A DNA stretch of 64,000 bases from Populus alba (Eukaryota; Streptophyta; Magnoliopsida; Malpighiales; Salicaceae): positions 6,331,501 through 6,395,500 of the forward strand of contig NC_133289.1 in the NCBI RefSeq assembly GCF_005239225.2. The letters are read 5' to 3'. Shown here one piece after another: positions 37,706-55,970 of the stretch. The translations under genes and the position numbers were made by a program. Position 1 is the stretch's first letter. Each line of letters opens with the position of its first letter. The notes under the pieces were generated by a model. It searched no databases. It had not been told where the DNA came from and saw only the letters and a list, made by a program, of their open reading frames with translations.

Positions 37706-38062
37706 AAGAGTGCCTTTTTTTATTTCTGAGGTAGTTTTTGTGATTGTAATTTTAAAAAAATAAGTTTTAAAAAAGTGTAGTTAAGTGTGAATTAGTTAGA
37801 TTTATATATATATTTCGTAAAAATTATGGTTAAGATTTATGTGCAGCAAAAAAAATATAAAATATTTGTTAGTTATGTGGTTGCAGTTGGCTTTCAAAAT
37901 GTTTTTTACTTGGAAATGCATCAAAATAATTTTTTTTTATTTTTAAAAAATTATTTTTAATATCAGTGCATCAAAATGATCTGAAAACAAAAAAAAATTA
38001 ATTTAAAATAAAAAAATTAATTTTTTTTCAAAAGCTCTTTTGAAATACAAAAACAAATAAAG
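37706..38062 (+). repeat. Composite dispersed repeat, copy 2
   Basis: Same two-module order as 32826-33160: GTTTTTGTGATTGTAATTTT, CGTAAAAATTATGGTTAAG, TTATGTGCAGCAAAAAAA, then GTGGTTGCAGTTGGCTTTCA, ATATCAGTGCATCAAAATGA and TTTTTCAAAAGCTCTTTTGA. Confidence 0.7.
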
Positions 38063-39054
38063 TTTTACGAAACTTAATTATAAAAACATGTAAAAATTGC
38101 TTCTTAAACTATTTTTTAAATTTAATTTTTTGTTAGATCTTATAATAAAAAATACAGTTTGATGTGTTGTCAAATAACTTTAATGTGTTTTTTGAACCGC
38201 AAATGCAAAAGCTGCAATTACAAAGGTAGCCTACAAGAAATGAACGAAAGGGCAAAACGGAGATATAAGAAATGGTGTCACTGTTTTGCCGTTGACGGGA
38301 ATTAAATGGTTGCACACAGATTTTGGCACGTGGTGTTTGGAGACTGGTGACCAACAAATCCTTCGGGTTTTCCGATTACTTTCTCAGGTGCTGTTCTGTC
38401 ATAATCGTAAAGATTCAAGGCTATTCTTGTCACTTCGCTATAAACTACCCGTGACAGCGCACGCCCCCAATCCTCTCTCTCCTCTCTCCATCCCTAACCC
38501 AGAGAGAGCGAGAGAGAGAAGAAAACCATTAAAAAGGGGTATAGCATTTATGGATTGATAATGAAATATATGATTTTAAGATTTCACATAAAATTCAATA
38601 AAAATAGTAAGCGGATAATTTATTTATTTATTTTTAAATCCAAGTACCAGTAAATTTTAGGAAAAATATTTTAGATTAATGTTATTATCCAATTTTTATC
38701 ATCTTTTCACAGAATAATTAAACAGGCATGCTTGTGTTACATATATGTGTGCAATTAAAGATTATATGATTTTCCTTTAGCCATAAAATCAATGATTATT
38801 ATTTTTAGAAACATAATATAATCACATGAAATTTTGAGAAATGTTCGCCAAACCTCGACATAATATTTTCCTTTTCTTTTATTTTTTCCTCTAATTTATA
38901 GTAAAATATTACCTTTTTGTTCCTGAATATTTTTGAAATACCAAGACTAAGTGATTGTTTAATAATATGATATGGGGTGTTTTTTAATTAAAAAAATATA
39001 AAAAAATATATTTCTTGGATTTTTTTTAATTTTTTTAACATAAAAAAATAATTA

Positions 39055-39086
<32 letters not shown>

Positions 39087-39960
39087 AAAAATGAAAATAG
39101 AAGCTAAAACGAGTCTTAAATTAAGTGTTTTGTAATCAGGAAAGTATCGCTCACCACCTAATTCTTCTGCCATCCAGAATTCTTTTCCCAATCAAGTTTT
39201 AAATAAATGATACTCACATCCGAATCAAAATATCTCCACAAGAGTTTTTTCCTTTTTCTTTTCAAACTCTCCATAAAATCTAATCTGACTCCAAGATGAT
39301 TTTATATCAATACCAAACAAATAATAAACATATAATAAAATTAAAGTTATTAAATTTAAACATATATAAATTCAAGTCATAGATTGAATGGGTTACCTTA
39401 AGATAACTCAATCAATTTAAAATAACATCATTTTCAAAATTTTGTTTTTTTTAAAAATAATATGACATTTTTTTTTTAAATTAAATTGCATTTTGACTGG
39501 ATCACTCAAATTATAAGCCAATTTATTAAGTTAAATAAATTTAACAAAATTAATTTGTACTTGATTTAATTTATATTATTTAAAATGTAGCCTAGCCAAG
39601 TTATATATTCTTTGGTAACTAAATTAGCCCAACAAGAATATTTAATAATATTGACTAATGTATGTTTGATATTATGATTCATAGTATTTTTTTTATTTAA
39701 AAATATATTAAAATAATTTTTAAAATTTTTGATATTAAATATCAAAACTATAAAAAAATATTAATTTTAATTTTTTTAAATAAATTATATTTTTAAAACA
39801 CATAAAAAAATAAAAGCTAAACTCCCAAACATTCACTAAAACACTTGATTAAAATGAATTGCTGTGATGCAGTATCAATTAAATATAATAGTAAGTGTAC
39901 AAGGAGTCCATCATCTTCGGTCGCTGTCTGTAAATCACAGTGATCTCTCTATGATTAATA
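38063..39960. other. Intergenic region with an orphan promoter-like segment
   Basis: At about 38438-38525 a TATA-like CTATAAACTA is followed by a C/T-rich leader (CCTCTCTCTCCTCTCTCC) and a GA-rich tract, as at a plant transcription start, but no recognisable gene follows. It could be a distal leader exon of the protease gene or a relic. The short open frame 38286-38558 has no known relative. A (TA)n run is at about 39053-39070 and a diverged AT-rich repeat at about 39655-39840. Confidence 0.4.
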
Positions 39961-39973
39961 ATTAAATTAACAA

Positions 39974-40149
39974 TATATAAAAACCCTAACTACCTCATAC
40001 TCTCCCTCACTGAGTCCCCCTCCTCCCTCCTCTCTGCTTCCCTCCTCTTTGCTTCTCCCAGGCACCATCTTTCCATCCTTTTATCCTTCCTTTGCTAAAT
40101 AATGCAAATGCAAATGAAAATGGCAATGACCATGTTCATCAGCATCTAA
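39974..40149 (+). promoter_or_regulatory. Probable core promoter and leader of the subtilase gene, with uORF
   Basis: A TATA-like TATATAAAA at 39974-39982 is followed by a strongly C/T-rich leader (about 40000-40080), the usual layout of a plant core promoter. At 40102-40149 an upstream ORF reads MQMQMKMAMTMFISI and ends TAA. The coding ATG is about 730 bp further on, so one or more 5' UTR introns are likely; whether the uORF is in the mature mRNA is not visible. Confidence 0.5.
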
Positions 40150-40876
40150 ACCCGCATTTGCTTTTGCTGTCTTAATGTGAACAAGTTATTTATTTATTCC
40201 TCTTCTTTGTAAGTAAAATATCAACTTTTTTTTGTGTTATTTTATTTGATGAGATCTTTCTTTACTACCAAAAAATGTAGATTCTTTGCTTGTTTAGGTT
40301 CTTGATAGATAGATTTGACTTTGTTGCTGCAGATTCAGTTGCTTTTTTTTTTTTTAGGTTTGGAGTGTTGAGTAATGTAAGTAAATAGAGCGACAGCTAG
40401 CTGCTGCTGTACTTTGATCAGAACAGCTTCTTTCTCTCCATTTGGTAAGTGATATTAATTAATGTTTAGTTTGGTGATTGATTTTCAAGCTTGGAAGTAT
40501 CTACTTGTGGTAATCGAGTAAAACAGCTTGTCTTATTTAGAAGTGCTTGTGTAAGTAATCTGATCGATTATAGAAAGTGTTTTTCTTTTCTTTTAAGGGG
40601 TTTTTGTTTTTTTTTCTTTCTTCAAGTGGTTGAGATTTGGTTTGTTTCTAATTAACTATTTAATTAATTAATGAAATGTTTTGACGAGGAAAATTTGTCA
40701 TACTTCTGAGTATTATTTTATTTTCTTCTGTCAAAAAAATATAAAAGAGAAATTGGGTTGTCATGATTTTTAAGATTTCGAGTGTTATTAGTGTTACAAT
40801 ATGGAGTTGACTAGTTTTTTATTGTGTTGGATGGAGCAGGTACTGTGGGAGAAATAGAAGTTGGCAGGCAGTGAAA
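40150..40876 (+). other. Probable 5' UTR and leader intron(s) of the subtilase gene
   Basis: No coding sequence. Several possible donors (GTAAGT-type near 40208, 40379 and 40445) and a possible acceptor (GGAGCAG at about 40834-40840) suggest leader introns, but the exact junctions cannot be chosen from sequence alone. Confidence 0.4.
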
Positions 40877-47512
<6,636 letters not shown>

Positions 47513-49390
47513 AAGGAGTTGGTTTGTCGTCTAAATTAAGGTTGACGGTTACAAAATATTCTTTGTAACATGTGGTAATAAGATATAAGGCTAGGTATAT
47601 TTGTTCGAAATATATATGCTGTAAAGATAACCAGTGCATGCATGGAAGATACTCCTAGTTTCTTCCATTTATAATTTTTGCTAATTTGTTTAGTAATTTA
47701 ATAAAATGCTTACGATTTCTGTATTAGGGTTTACTTTTCATCCATCTATGCACCCGGATTCCATACTCCTAGGGATTTTGACAAAAAAAACTTATCAAGT
47801 TAGTTGCTTTCCTTTTGCTTTATAAGCAACAACTAGGGTGCTGGTGGTAGTGGTGACCCGGTCTGCTTTCAGCTATCAAGCTGAAAATGTCATCTAGCAG
47901 TAATTTTTATTTTTTCTAATGTAATGCTATTTCAATATAATATTTTTGTTATCTCGTTTGACTTGTAGAATTGTTTAAGCATTTTTAAAATTGAATTTTG
48001 GCAATTATAATAATAGATTACCTGGAAGAGAACCAAATTGGAGAAGTTTCTAATTGTGTCAGTAAAAAATATAAGGAATAATCATTTTTTTTCTTTTGTT
48101 AAACATGTAATTTTCCTTGCATAAAGTCTTAAAAATAATAGCATAACTAGATAATTATTTAAATTTATTTAAATTCTTTTTTTGAAAAAACCTAAATTAA
48201 AGAATAAGTAATGAGTACAAAGCAACGAGAACAAAAAAATAAAGGCCAAGCGAAACATGAAAACTTTATGTCTAGGCTTGAAAATTTAGGCTTTGGGAAC
48301 GTGTTGTGATTAAATTGTGTTTTTAAAAGTTTTAATTATTTTTTTGTTAAAATTATATTTTTTTTATGATTTCAAATCGATTTGGTATATTAATATAAAA
48401 ATAATTTTAAAAAAATAAAAAAAATATTATTTTAATATATTTTTAAATGAAAAATATTTTGAATTATTATTGTTACTAACATATCTTACCCATATGTCTT
48501 GTTCATTTTTATTTTCTTAATCATCAATCTATTTTTTTTTTTAATTTAGCCAATGATAAGTTTTTGAACCTTAAAAATTTATATTTTAATAATTTTTTCA
48601 CCTAGAAAAAATAAAAAAAAAAGTCACATGACTTATTATAATAACAAAACATATTCTAATCAATCTAAAAATACAAAACCAAATTAAATAGAAAAAAATT
48701 TCTAAACTCCAATAAATGTGTTTTTCAAACTAGAGGTCGAAATCACATTCATTAAGTTTCATTATCAAATATGAATTCATAAACATCAAAATAGATGTTA
48801 TTAGGGTTGGAATCCGGTCACCCAAAATCTTCGTATTTCTTAAAAATTTAATGATGACTTTCCTCTTCTTTTCTCAAATTTGAGGGGTTGAAACCTAAAA
48901 TAAATAAACTTTTAGACCTAAATGAACATTCTAGAACCTAAAGGACCAAAACTTAAGAAAACTAAATCTGAGAGATTAAATTGTATATTTACTTGACTTG
49001 TAACATTACACATGGAAAACTGTTATATTTTCTGTCAAATCTCAATTTCTGTTTTTGTGCTTTTAATTTTGTTTTTTAATAGTTCAGAATTATCAATTAA
49101 ATTCTTTTAGTGATTTGGTCTGTTACTGTTAGTTAATGTTTTTCATTATTCTATACAATAAAACAGCACAATTTCGAAAAGAATTTGTCATTTTCCACCA
49201 TTGTTTCCAATGGTTTCAAAACAAAGGACACAATTGAAATATAATGTATACATCAAGGGCAAGAATGAAAAAAGTGAATTATCTTAGGATCAAATTGAGA
49301 ATCAAACAGTACATTATGGATTCTATAAAGGAGATAAACAACACAGTACAAGTAACGATCAATCGCTGTCAGCTCCGCTTTCATTTAAAA
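47513..49390. other. Intergenic region
   Basis: The first part should contain the 3' UTR of the subtilase. About 48293-48470 is a weak copy of the dispersed AT-rich repeat. No gene recognised. Confidence 0.5.
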
Positions 49391-49786
49391 AGGTCATATA
49401 AACGCGCTCTCTATCTGATTTCCCTGTCTTTCGTTCTCTCTTTGGAGCATTTCGTCGAACGAAAGATGCTCATTCATTGAGTTTCTTGATGTTAGTAGAG
49501 ATCGTTGCTTAAATGCACTTACATGTTCGATAAAATGCTTCAGAGAGTATTTTCTTTCCTGTTGTGTCTGATTCCTGCGCGTTAAGATGCCACGACAAAT
49601 TCAAGTTCATTTCTATACGGAAAACTCTTTTTCGTGGTCCTTGTATGAGAATCTTGAATATATATTGGGTTGTCTTTATGTCTTCTCTAGATTGATATAT
49701 TGAAGAGAGTGTGTAGATTGAATAACAGGAAGTGTATCTTGTCTTGTGCAGTATAATTTGAAAGTGCATTCTTTTTCATCAATCAA
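49391..49786 (+). promoter_or_regulatory. Probable core promoter and leader of the thioredoxin-fold gene
   Basis: A TATA-like CATATAAA (49395-49402) is followed by a C/T-rich stretch (CTCTCTATC, TCTTTCGTTCTCTC), then by about 330 bp to the start codon. The leader may contain an intron; junctions are not resolved. Confidence 0.4.
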
Positions 49787-52370
49787 ATGGAGGAGAAATC
49801 ATTTTTGGATAGAATGCTCGGTCATCTTCGCGAAACATGCAAGTAAGATTGATTATAGCTTTATGATTTATTGTTGGTGGTAGCTTATTGGTGTCAGTAT
49901 AAGTCCTTTCCTTGTTAAATATTTTAATGCACTTCATTTTGTATAACTTTCTTGCTTGTTGTGATACAATCTTGTTGTGTTGCCTTTTTCGCTATGGTGC
50001 GATCAATTTCTTTAATTGTTATTGAATTCAAAACCCCTGAATTTTAATTTTTCTTTCAAATGTTCATAGATTGACTTAACAAGCTGGCTATTTTCTTACA
50101 AAACTTTGTGCAAAGGGAATATTATGATCTTATCTTTTATTTTTTCTTCTGGATGATTTGAAATTTAAGGTACTCTACTGGGTATCCTAAGGATCTTGGG
50201 CCATCACGGGTTATTCACTTTACGTCAGAGCGTGAGTTTGTCCAGCTTCTTCACCAAGGGTACCCGGTTGTAGTAGCTTTTACCATCAGGTGACTTGAAA
50301 TGAATGCATCTTGTTATTCTTTCCTTGTCATCGTAATATGCTGTATTTCTGACTATTCATTTTGGATAATGCAGAGGCAATTACACCAAACACCTTGACC
50401 AGGTTCTTGAAGTAGCTGCTGCTGAATTTTATCCAGAAGTAAAATTTTTGCGTGTAAGTTGTTTCTGTGAATGAGTTCAACCTGTAATATATTAAAAATA
50501 ATTCTTTTTTCTACGTCATTGAAATTATCAAAATCTGATGGAGTCTTATTTATTTTATATTTATAAATGAGTGGTGGACTATGGTTGAAAATTAAGGTTG
50601 TATTTGAAAGGCATTTTTGGCATGGAAACTTCACTGAGGAATCGGGTTCTTTTAGGATGGGCTTTCCTAAGCGAGCACCCAAAATGAGTTTCATTTGGAA
50701 GTCTGTGAAGATAGCCACCGAATCCCAGTATAAAATTTAGACTGCTGATGATAGGAAGCCCATTTTGGGTGTGGATCAATTGCTACCTAAAAGTTTGGGT
50801 ACTGTTTCTACATGTTTAGAGCCATGTCCACGGTTAAGGCATATCTTTTATAATTTATACAAGTTTTAAGGTTATCATCTTCAGCCTATTTAGCAACCTT
50901 AATATTTTGTTAATCATGATTTTTGGTGTTGTTTTCTTCCAGGTTGAATGTCCAAAATATCCTGGCTTTTGTATAACACGGCAGAGGAAGGAATATCCAT
51001 TCATTGAAATATTCCATAGCCCAGAACAAGTAATATATTCTTCTCTTCCAATTCGTTTGTTCAAGGTCTTCATATCACCGTGCCATATATATGTTTTGTC
51101 CCATCAACCAGTTGTTTGTTCTTGTGTGATTAAAAGTGGGGGCTGATTGTCTATGAAGGGCTTAAATTAGGAAGCCGGTAGGGACCTGTCTTTCATTTAG
51201 CTTAGAAATATTGTTGTTGTCTTCTAGCATTGATATTTAGTTTTTAAATGAAAGGATTTTTGTTACTTCGGGCTGGTGGTTGCTTGGCGGCCATATTTAG
51301 ACAAGAAAAAAAGAAAGTAAATGTCTAGCGAAGGAAAACTGGTATGGTGAAAAGAGCTTTTTGGGCACGGAATAATTTTGTACTATTCTATCTGAGCTGA
51401 TCCTTTTGTGCTTCATAAACAACAAGGAGTAAATCAGGTGTCATTTAGGCAAACGGTACTATCAGCATGCTCTCTTGATATGGCTTTTTCAGAGCTGCTT
51501 AACAACGATAATCGTTGTCCTGGTGCAGGCAGCTACGCGGGGAAGGGTTGCTGGTCCAAATATCACGAAATACTCTGTGAAGGCTCTTCCTGTGAGTACT
51601 GGTTCTTGCTTATCCTTCACAGCGCAAATAATTTGACTCATTCTCATCATAGATTCTCCTTTTGCTCTTTCATGTTCTTCCAAAATAATGGTCACAGAAT
51701 GTTCACAAATTTGGTTAATCTGAGTGTTGGAAATGATCTGCTGTTGAACAGAGGTATAGTGACAAGTCACAGGTAGATAAAGCTGTGGTGTTTTGCTTAG
51801 TTGATGCATCTGCAGTATAGTTTTATAGTTCGATTTTGGTGATCTTGTTAATAAATTTTTAAGTAAAACACGAAGAAATAACAGAGTTGAAAATTATCAT
51901 TACATGCAAAAACTCTTTTGTCCTTGAAGATGATTGGAACTTCAAATCTTTTCATAAAAAGGCTGCCCATGGATTCATAATTCCTGCACTTCCATTTTTT
52001 TAACTGGGTTTTTCTTTGTCTGTGCTGCCCATGGATTCATAATTCCTGCACTCCATTTTTTAACTGGGTTTTCTTTGTCTGTGAGAATGGTAACTGAATA
52101 TTCATTTAACCATTAACGAGGTTAAGTAATCCATGCAATAACGATTCCAATGTCATTGTAGCAAGCAGCTAGAGTAAGTCAGAATTCAGGATTCTATGAA
52201 CTATGAAGTTCTATTGAAACATTGTCTTTTCCTTTGCGTGTCTTCAATGCGGATATCTGACTTGCCCTTGTATATCTTTATTTGTCCAGTTCAACTATGA
52301 CCTGAGTGCCTATGGATTCAGAGAATTTTTCAAGCGTCATGGCATACAATCATCGCGGGAGCCAAAGTAA
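49787..52370 (+). CDS. Thioredoxin-fold protein without a CxxC active site
   Basis: Predicted 161-aa protein. Exons: 49787-49842, 50170-50289, 50375-50453, 50943-51029, 51529-51591, 52290-52370; all GT-AG, in frame to TAA. The core reads like a thioredoxin fold: a beta strand YPVVVAFTIRG, a helix with LDQVLEVAAAEFY, a strand VKFLRVECPKYPGFC, then YPFIEIFHSPEQ with the usual cis-proline-like position before a strand. The canonical WCxxC is absent; instead Cys88 and Cys95 sit in CPKYPGFC (CX6C), so ordinary disulfide reductase activity is doubtful. No signal peptide or membrane segment is evident. The function is unknown to me. Family placement rests on fold-like pattern only. Confidence 0.85.
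51962..52082. repeat. 62-bp tandem duplication in the last intron
   Basis: Both units begin GCTGCCCATGGATTCATAAT (51962 and 52024) and end near TTTCTTTGTCTGT. They differ by small T-run and base changes, so the duplication is recent. It lies in the last intron (51592-52289) of the thioredoxin-fold gene and does not touch its splice sites. Confidence 0.9.
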
Positions 52371-53950
52371 AAAGGCCTTGTCAGAAAAGTACTGGTGTAT
52401 GGCTAACATTGATCTACAAGTCTTAAAAATCTCTTGACATGTTTTGTGCTCAACCTCCAGCTGCCTCCTTCAATTCTTGGTTCACCTGCTTTCTTGCGCT
52501 TGCTCTTGGTGTGAGAATGGCCTCAAAATCTCTCATTAAAAAGTGTGCTTCCTGTTTACTGTAAATCACAATACCATAACAGAGAGTCCTTCTATTTTTC
52601 TCTTCGCAATTTGCAAATCTTTCAGTCTTTCTTTCATTGCAACGAAAGAAATCATGGCCATTACCTTTCAGCAACTGTTTTTCATAACCTTCAGTCCTTT
52701 AAACCTTTCCCGTAACTTACTACGCATACAAAACCCCAACGAATTGTTGATGATTCCTCGTCACTCTATTTTGGCTCCAAAAACGATGCTCAAAAGAATC
52801 TTATTGTCAAAGGCTTATTTCCTGTGCGATTCTCTCAAGAAGAAAAACAAGAAGATAAGAGAATCCCAAACATAAAGAAGAAGAGGTTTGTTTTTTTTTT
52901 TTTTTTTTTTAAATATTATTATATTAAATTAATTTTAAAATATCAAAAATATATTAATTTTTTAAAAATAAAATATTTTTTTTTTTTTAAAATGTAAAAA
53001 TAAACATGGCTGGCACGACTAGCTAAGGGAGACACGCGACTGGAAAGGGAGAGGACCCGGTCCTGGAGGGGACTTGTCCAGCGAGAGTGGTCCGTGCTTG
53101 TTTCCGATTTATCTTGTGCGGCGACATGCTTAATTGGTTTTGCTCTGAATCTTAAATCCAGTCACATCATTTACTAATAAAGGGGGCCTCTTTTAGGCTA
53201 TATTCCACATGAACTTCGATGCCATCGATGGCGTCCAGCACCATCGACAACCCTTGACTAGTTTCTATTTGGGCACTCGAATTTCAATTTCAAGTTAATC
53301 TAGTTGAAAACGTGGCAGAGGGTGTTCTTGTTTCAGATAATAAAAAAAGTAGCTGAACAACTCCTTATCTCCCAGAAAACACGCTTATGCTTTAATAGTG
53401 GCAGTGCATGGGCTATGTCCATTACTATTATAGCACGTTTCCAGCATCTTTTGAAGGGTATTTCCGACCTCTTGTATATTTAACACCTTATTTCAATAAT
53501 ATCTAATATATTGTGTGATTTTTGAAGTGTTAGAGTCTATGCTGCAGCATGGCAACTAAGGGGTATGAAGACATCGAGGAAGTTTACTATTGAGATGGAA
53601 CAAAGTTGGGAAGCAACACCTTGCAATGGAGCTGGGAGGATGGGATTCCAATAACTTATTTGAGGCGTGACAATTTGGTATTGGTGTAATGAATATATTT
53701 TTACTTGTTTGCCTGATTGCGTTTGCAATGCTGCATGAAATAGGATTGTTGTTTGATGGTTTTTGTTATGTTGATGTGTGTTTTGGTTGCTTGATTTGTG
53801 TTTGGTTTTGTTTTTGCATAAAAAACTACTTGCTTAAAATCATAGACATTCCTGTTTGCATAAAAATAATTTCAATTAACCCAACCTCATGATATTTCAT
53901 TTTGATTTCAATGAAATTTCTCTCAAATACAATTTCATTTTGTATATCTT
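52371..53950. other. Intergenic region
   Basis: No gene recognised; the open frame 52543-52875 has no known relative. About 52878-52990 is a diverged AT-rich repeat. A GC-richer patch follows at 53000-53110, and near 53218-53238 there is a small near-palindrome GATGCCATCGATGGCGTC. Confidence 0.45.
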
Positions 53951-54145
53951 TTTTATTATTATTAACATAGGTGTCCGGGCTAGTTTAGGTGTACCTTGAC
54001 TAATCCCACATACCCTAAAGTTAATAACTATATAAACCTCTAGTAGTCCTGAGGTTTGTGAGATTCAAACTGGTGATCTTTAGGGAGCAAACCTAAGACC
54101 TGACTAGTTGAGCTACACCCCTTAGGATTACATTTTGTATATCTT
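53936..54145. repeat. Target-site duplication flanking the SINE
   Basis: The 15-bp CATTTTGTATATCTT occurs at 53936-53950 and again, without a mismatch, at 54131-54145, exactly bordering the SINE. Such perfect flanking repeats show insertion by target-primed reverse transcription and a fairly recent age. Confidence 0.9.
53951..54130 (-). mobile_element. tRNA-derived SINE with 15-bp target-site duplication
   Basis: A 180-bp element on the minus strand. Its 5' head reads GGGGTGTAGCTCAACTAGTC, like the start of a tRNA with a pol III A box (54102-54115); the B-box-like AGTTTGAATCT lies at 54061-54071, at a tRNA-like distance. The body contains ACTAGAGGTTTATATAGTTA, and the 3' end is a TAATAATAATAAAA tail. 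There is no ORF, as usual for SINEs, which borrow LINE enzymes. A diverged copy is at 34683-34862. Assignment to a named Salicaceae SINE family would need a database comparison. Confidence 0.9.
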
Positions 54146-54879
54146 GTCTTGGCTTGTGACTGCCATTTTCATCTATATACATTTTATTGTTTTTTTCAAG
54201 TTTTTATGTGTGTGTATATATAGTACATTGAAAAAAGTCCACGATGATGATGGCAATTATATGTGTTTGTGTGTTGATTGAATTTTGTGTGATTGGTTTT
54301 CTCTATTTTTGCACCACTGAGTCTTGAAGCCACCATATTCCTAGGGTTTTTTTTTTTGTTTAATTTTTTGTGTTAGTGAATTTTTTTTCTTATCTAAGAA
54401 CCAACCCAATTATTTTAAGATGTATAACAATGTCCTATCCCTCTAAAGTTGAAAGAAAACATAAGTGGTCAATACATGATTTTATTTTCAAAATGATATC
54501 ATTTTTTTTTATGGACTTGTGATTTTAATAATAGCCCTAAAAATACCTTTTTCGATCTAGTTTTCTGATTATCCAATCAATCATCATCCTATTAGCAGAG
54601 TTACTTTTAGGGTGACAACATTTGATTATTTTTTTCTAAGAACATATACAATAAATAATTTGTAAATATTACTTAATAATTATGTATTTAAATTCTAAAT
54701 GTGTGTGAATGCTGATTAATTTAGGATAGATCATTAGGTTTGACTGGTTAAAAAAATTGTATGAGCTTGATGAGGATTTTAGTGAGTTATGAGACAAGTG
54801 TTAGAGTTAGAATTTGCTTGATGACTTATATATATATATATATATATATATGGTAGACTTTTGATGAGAGGTAATCAAT
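54131..54879. other. AT-rich intergenic DNA
   Basis: No gene recognised. A (TA)12-type microsatellite lies at about 54827-54851. Confidence 0.5.
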
Positions 54880-55970
54880 TTTACATTCTTCATTTTTTAT
54901 TACAAGAAAAATGGATTTGATATTTGCATAAGTGGAGCTTAACTAGTCACTTGAGGTGAAAAAAGACTATTGTTGTTATCATGGAGAAGTATTATTAGCC
55001 TTAATTGAAATAAGATATTGGTAATTTTGTGAAAAAATGCTGCATTTGTAAAACTGCCATAAAGCAACCATAAAATATTAGCTTTATATATATATATATA
55101 TACTAATTCTTGAGATTACATAGGAGGACTTGTTTATGATTTTGTACTTAGATTACCCCATATACAAAGGAGAATGAATTTTGTATTTGTTATTGTTGAC
55201 AAATTCTCAAACATTAATTTTATTTCTTGTAAGGAGACAAATGATGTTTTTGCAATTGCTTTGTTTATCTTTGAAGATGTGCTTTGACAACAAGTTCCTT
55301 AGTCATTTTTTTCAGACATTGTGAAGGATCTATGATTATCTTTACAATTCAATAATACAACACATCCACAAACAAATAGATAAATAGAGTTGTTAAATTA
55401 GGCTATTGGCAACTTGATTCAAAGCATTTGTGGTGACAAGCCAAAACAATGAGATTATGCACTTCTACAAGAAGAATTTACATACAATGATAAATCAACG
55501 TGTAAGATTGTATATATGCAATGTCCTAGACATGTGCTTAATCTCATACCAATTTTAAAATGTGTTAGATATTACAATTATGTCATGAAGATAGGTATGA
55601 GTTTGTAAGCTATGATAGATGATGAGAGGAAAAAAATATTGAAAATCAACACCAAATATAAGAAGATTGTCGATAGATACTATCGTGCTAAAATAAACAA
55701 AGAGAGATTTCTCTATGTGTTTGTATTTCAAGCTATAAAAGAAGAAACATGTTCATTACACCATAATAAAAAAGATTAATAACAAAACTTATACTAGTGA
55801 TCTTCTAAATAATATGGGTATTTCCGAGACCTTCAATGTTTTTTATATTTATCTTTATTATGATGAAAAGTCATTATATCTAGAATGTGGTATTAACTTG
55901 AGTTGAGTCTTTAACAAGTAGAGGGGGATGATGTGGAATATGTTGTGAATATGTTTATGGACCAAATATA
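54880..55970 (+). pseudogene. Ty3-gypsy integrase remnant
   Basis: Decayed gypsy pol 3' end. The integrase zinc-finger region is visible near 54930-55065 (SHLR, then DIGNFVKKCCICKTA, matching the HHCC finger). From 55171 one frame gives the catalytic core: MNFVFVIVDKFSNINFISCK, SFFSDIV, NNTTHPQTNR, GDKPKQ, LLQEEFTYND and QCPRHVLNLIPI, with at least seven in-frame stops, several being TGA or TAA where CGA or CAA is expected. The chromodomain-proximal end continues as MGISETFNVFYIYLYYDEK. A TA microsatellite (about 55086-55102) interrupts the segment between finger and core. No LTR is identified. Confidence 0.9.

Noticed and set aside
52543..52875. 110-aa open frame downstream of the thioredoxin-fold gene
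   Set aside because: Low-complexity composition and no recognisable domain; not enough to call a gene.
53218..53238. Small palindrome GATGCCATCGATGGCGTC
   Set aside because: Too short and isolated to interpret.
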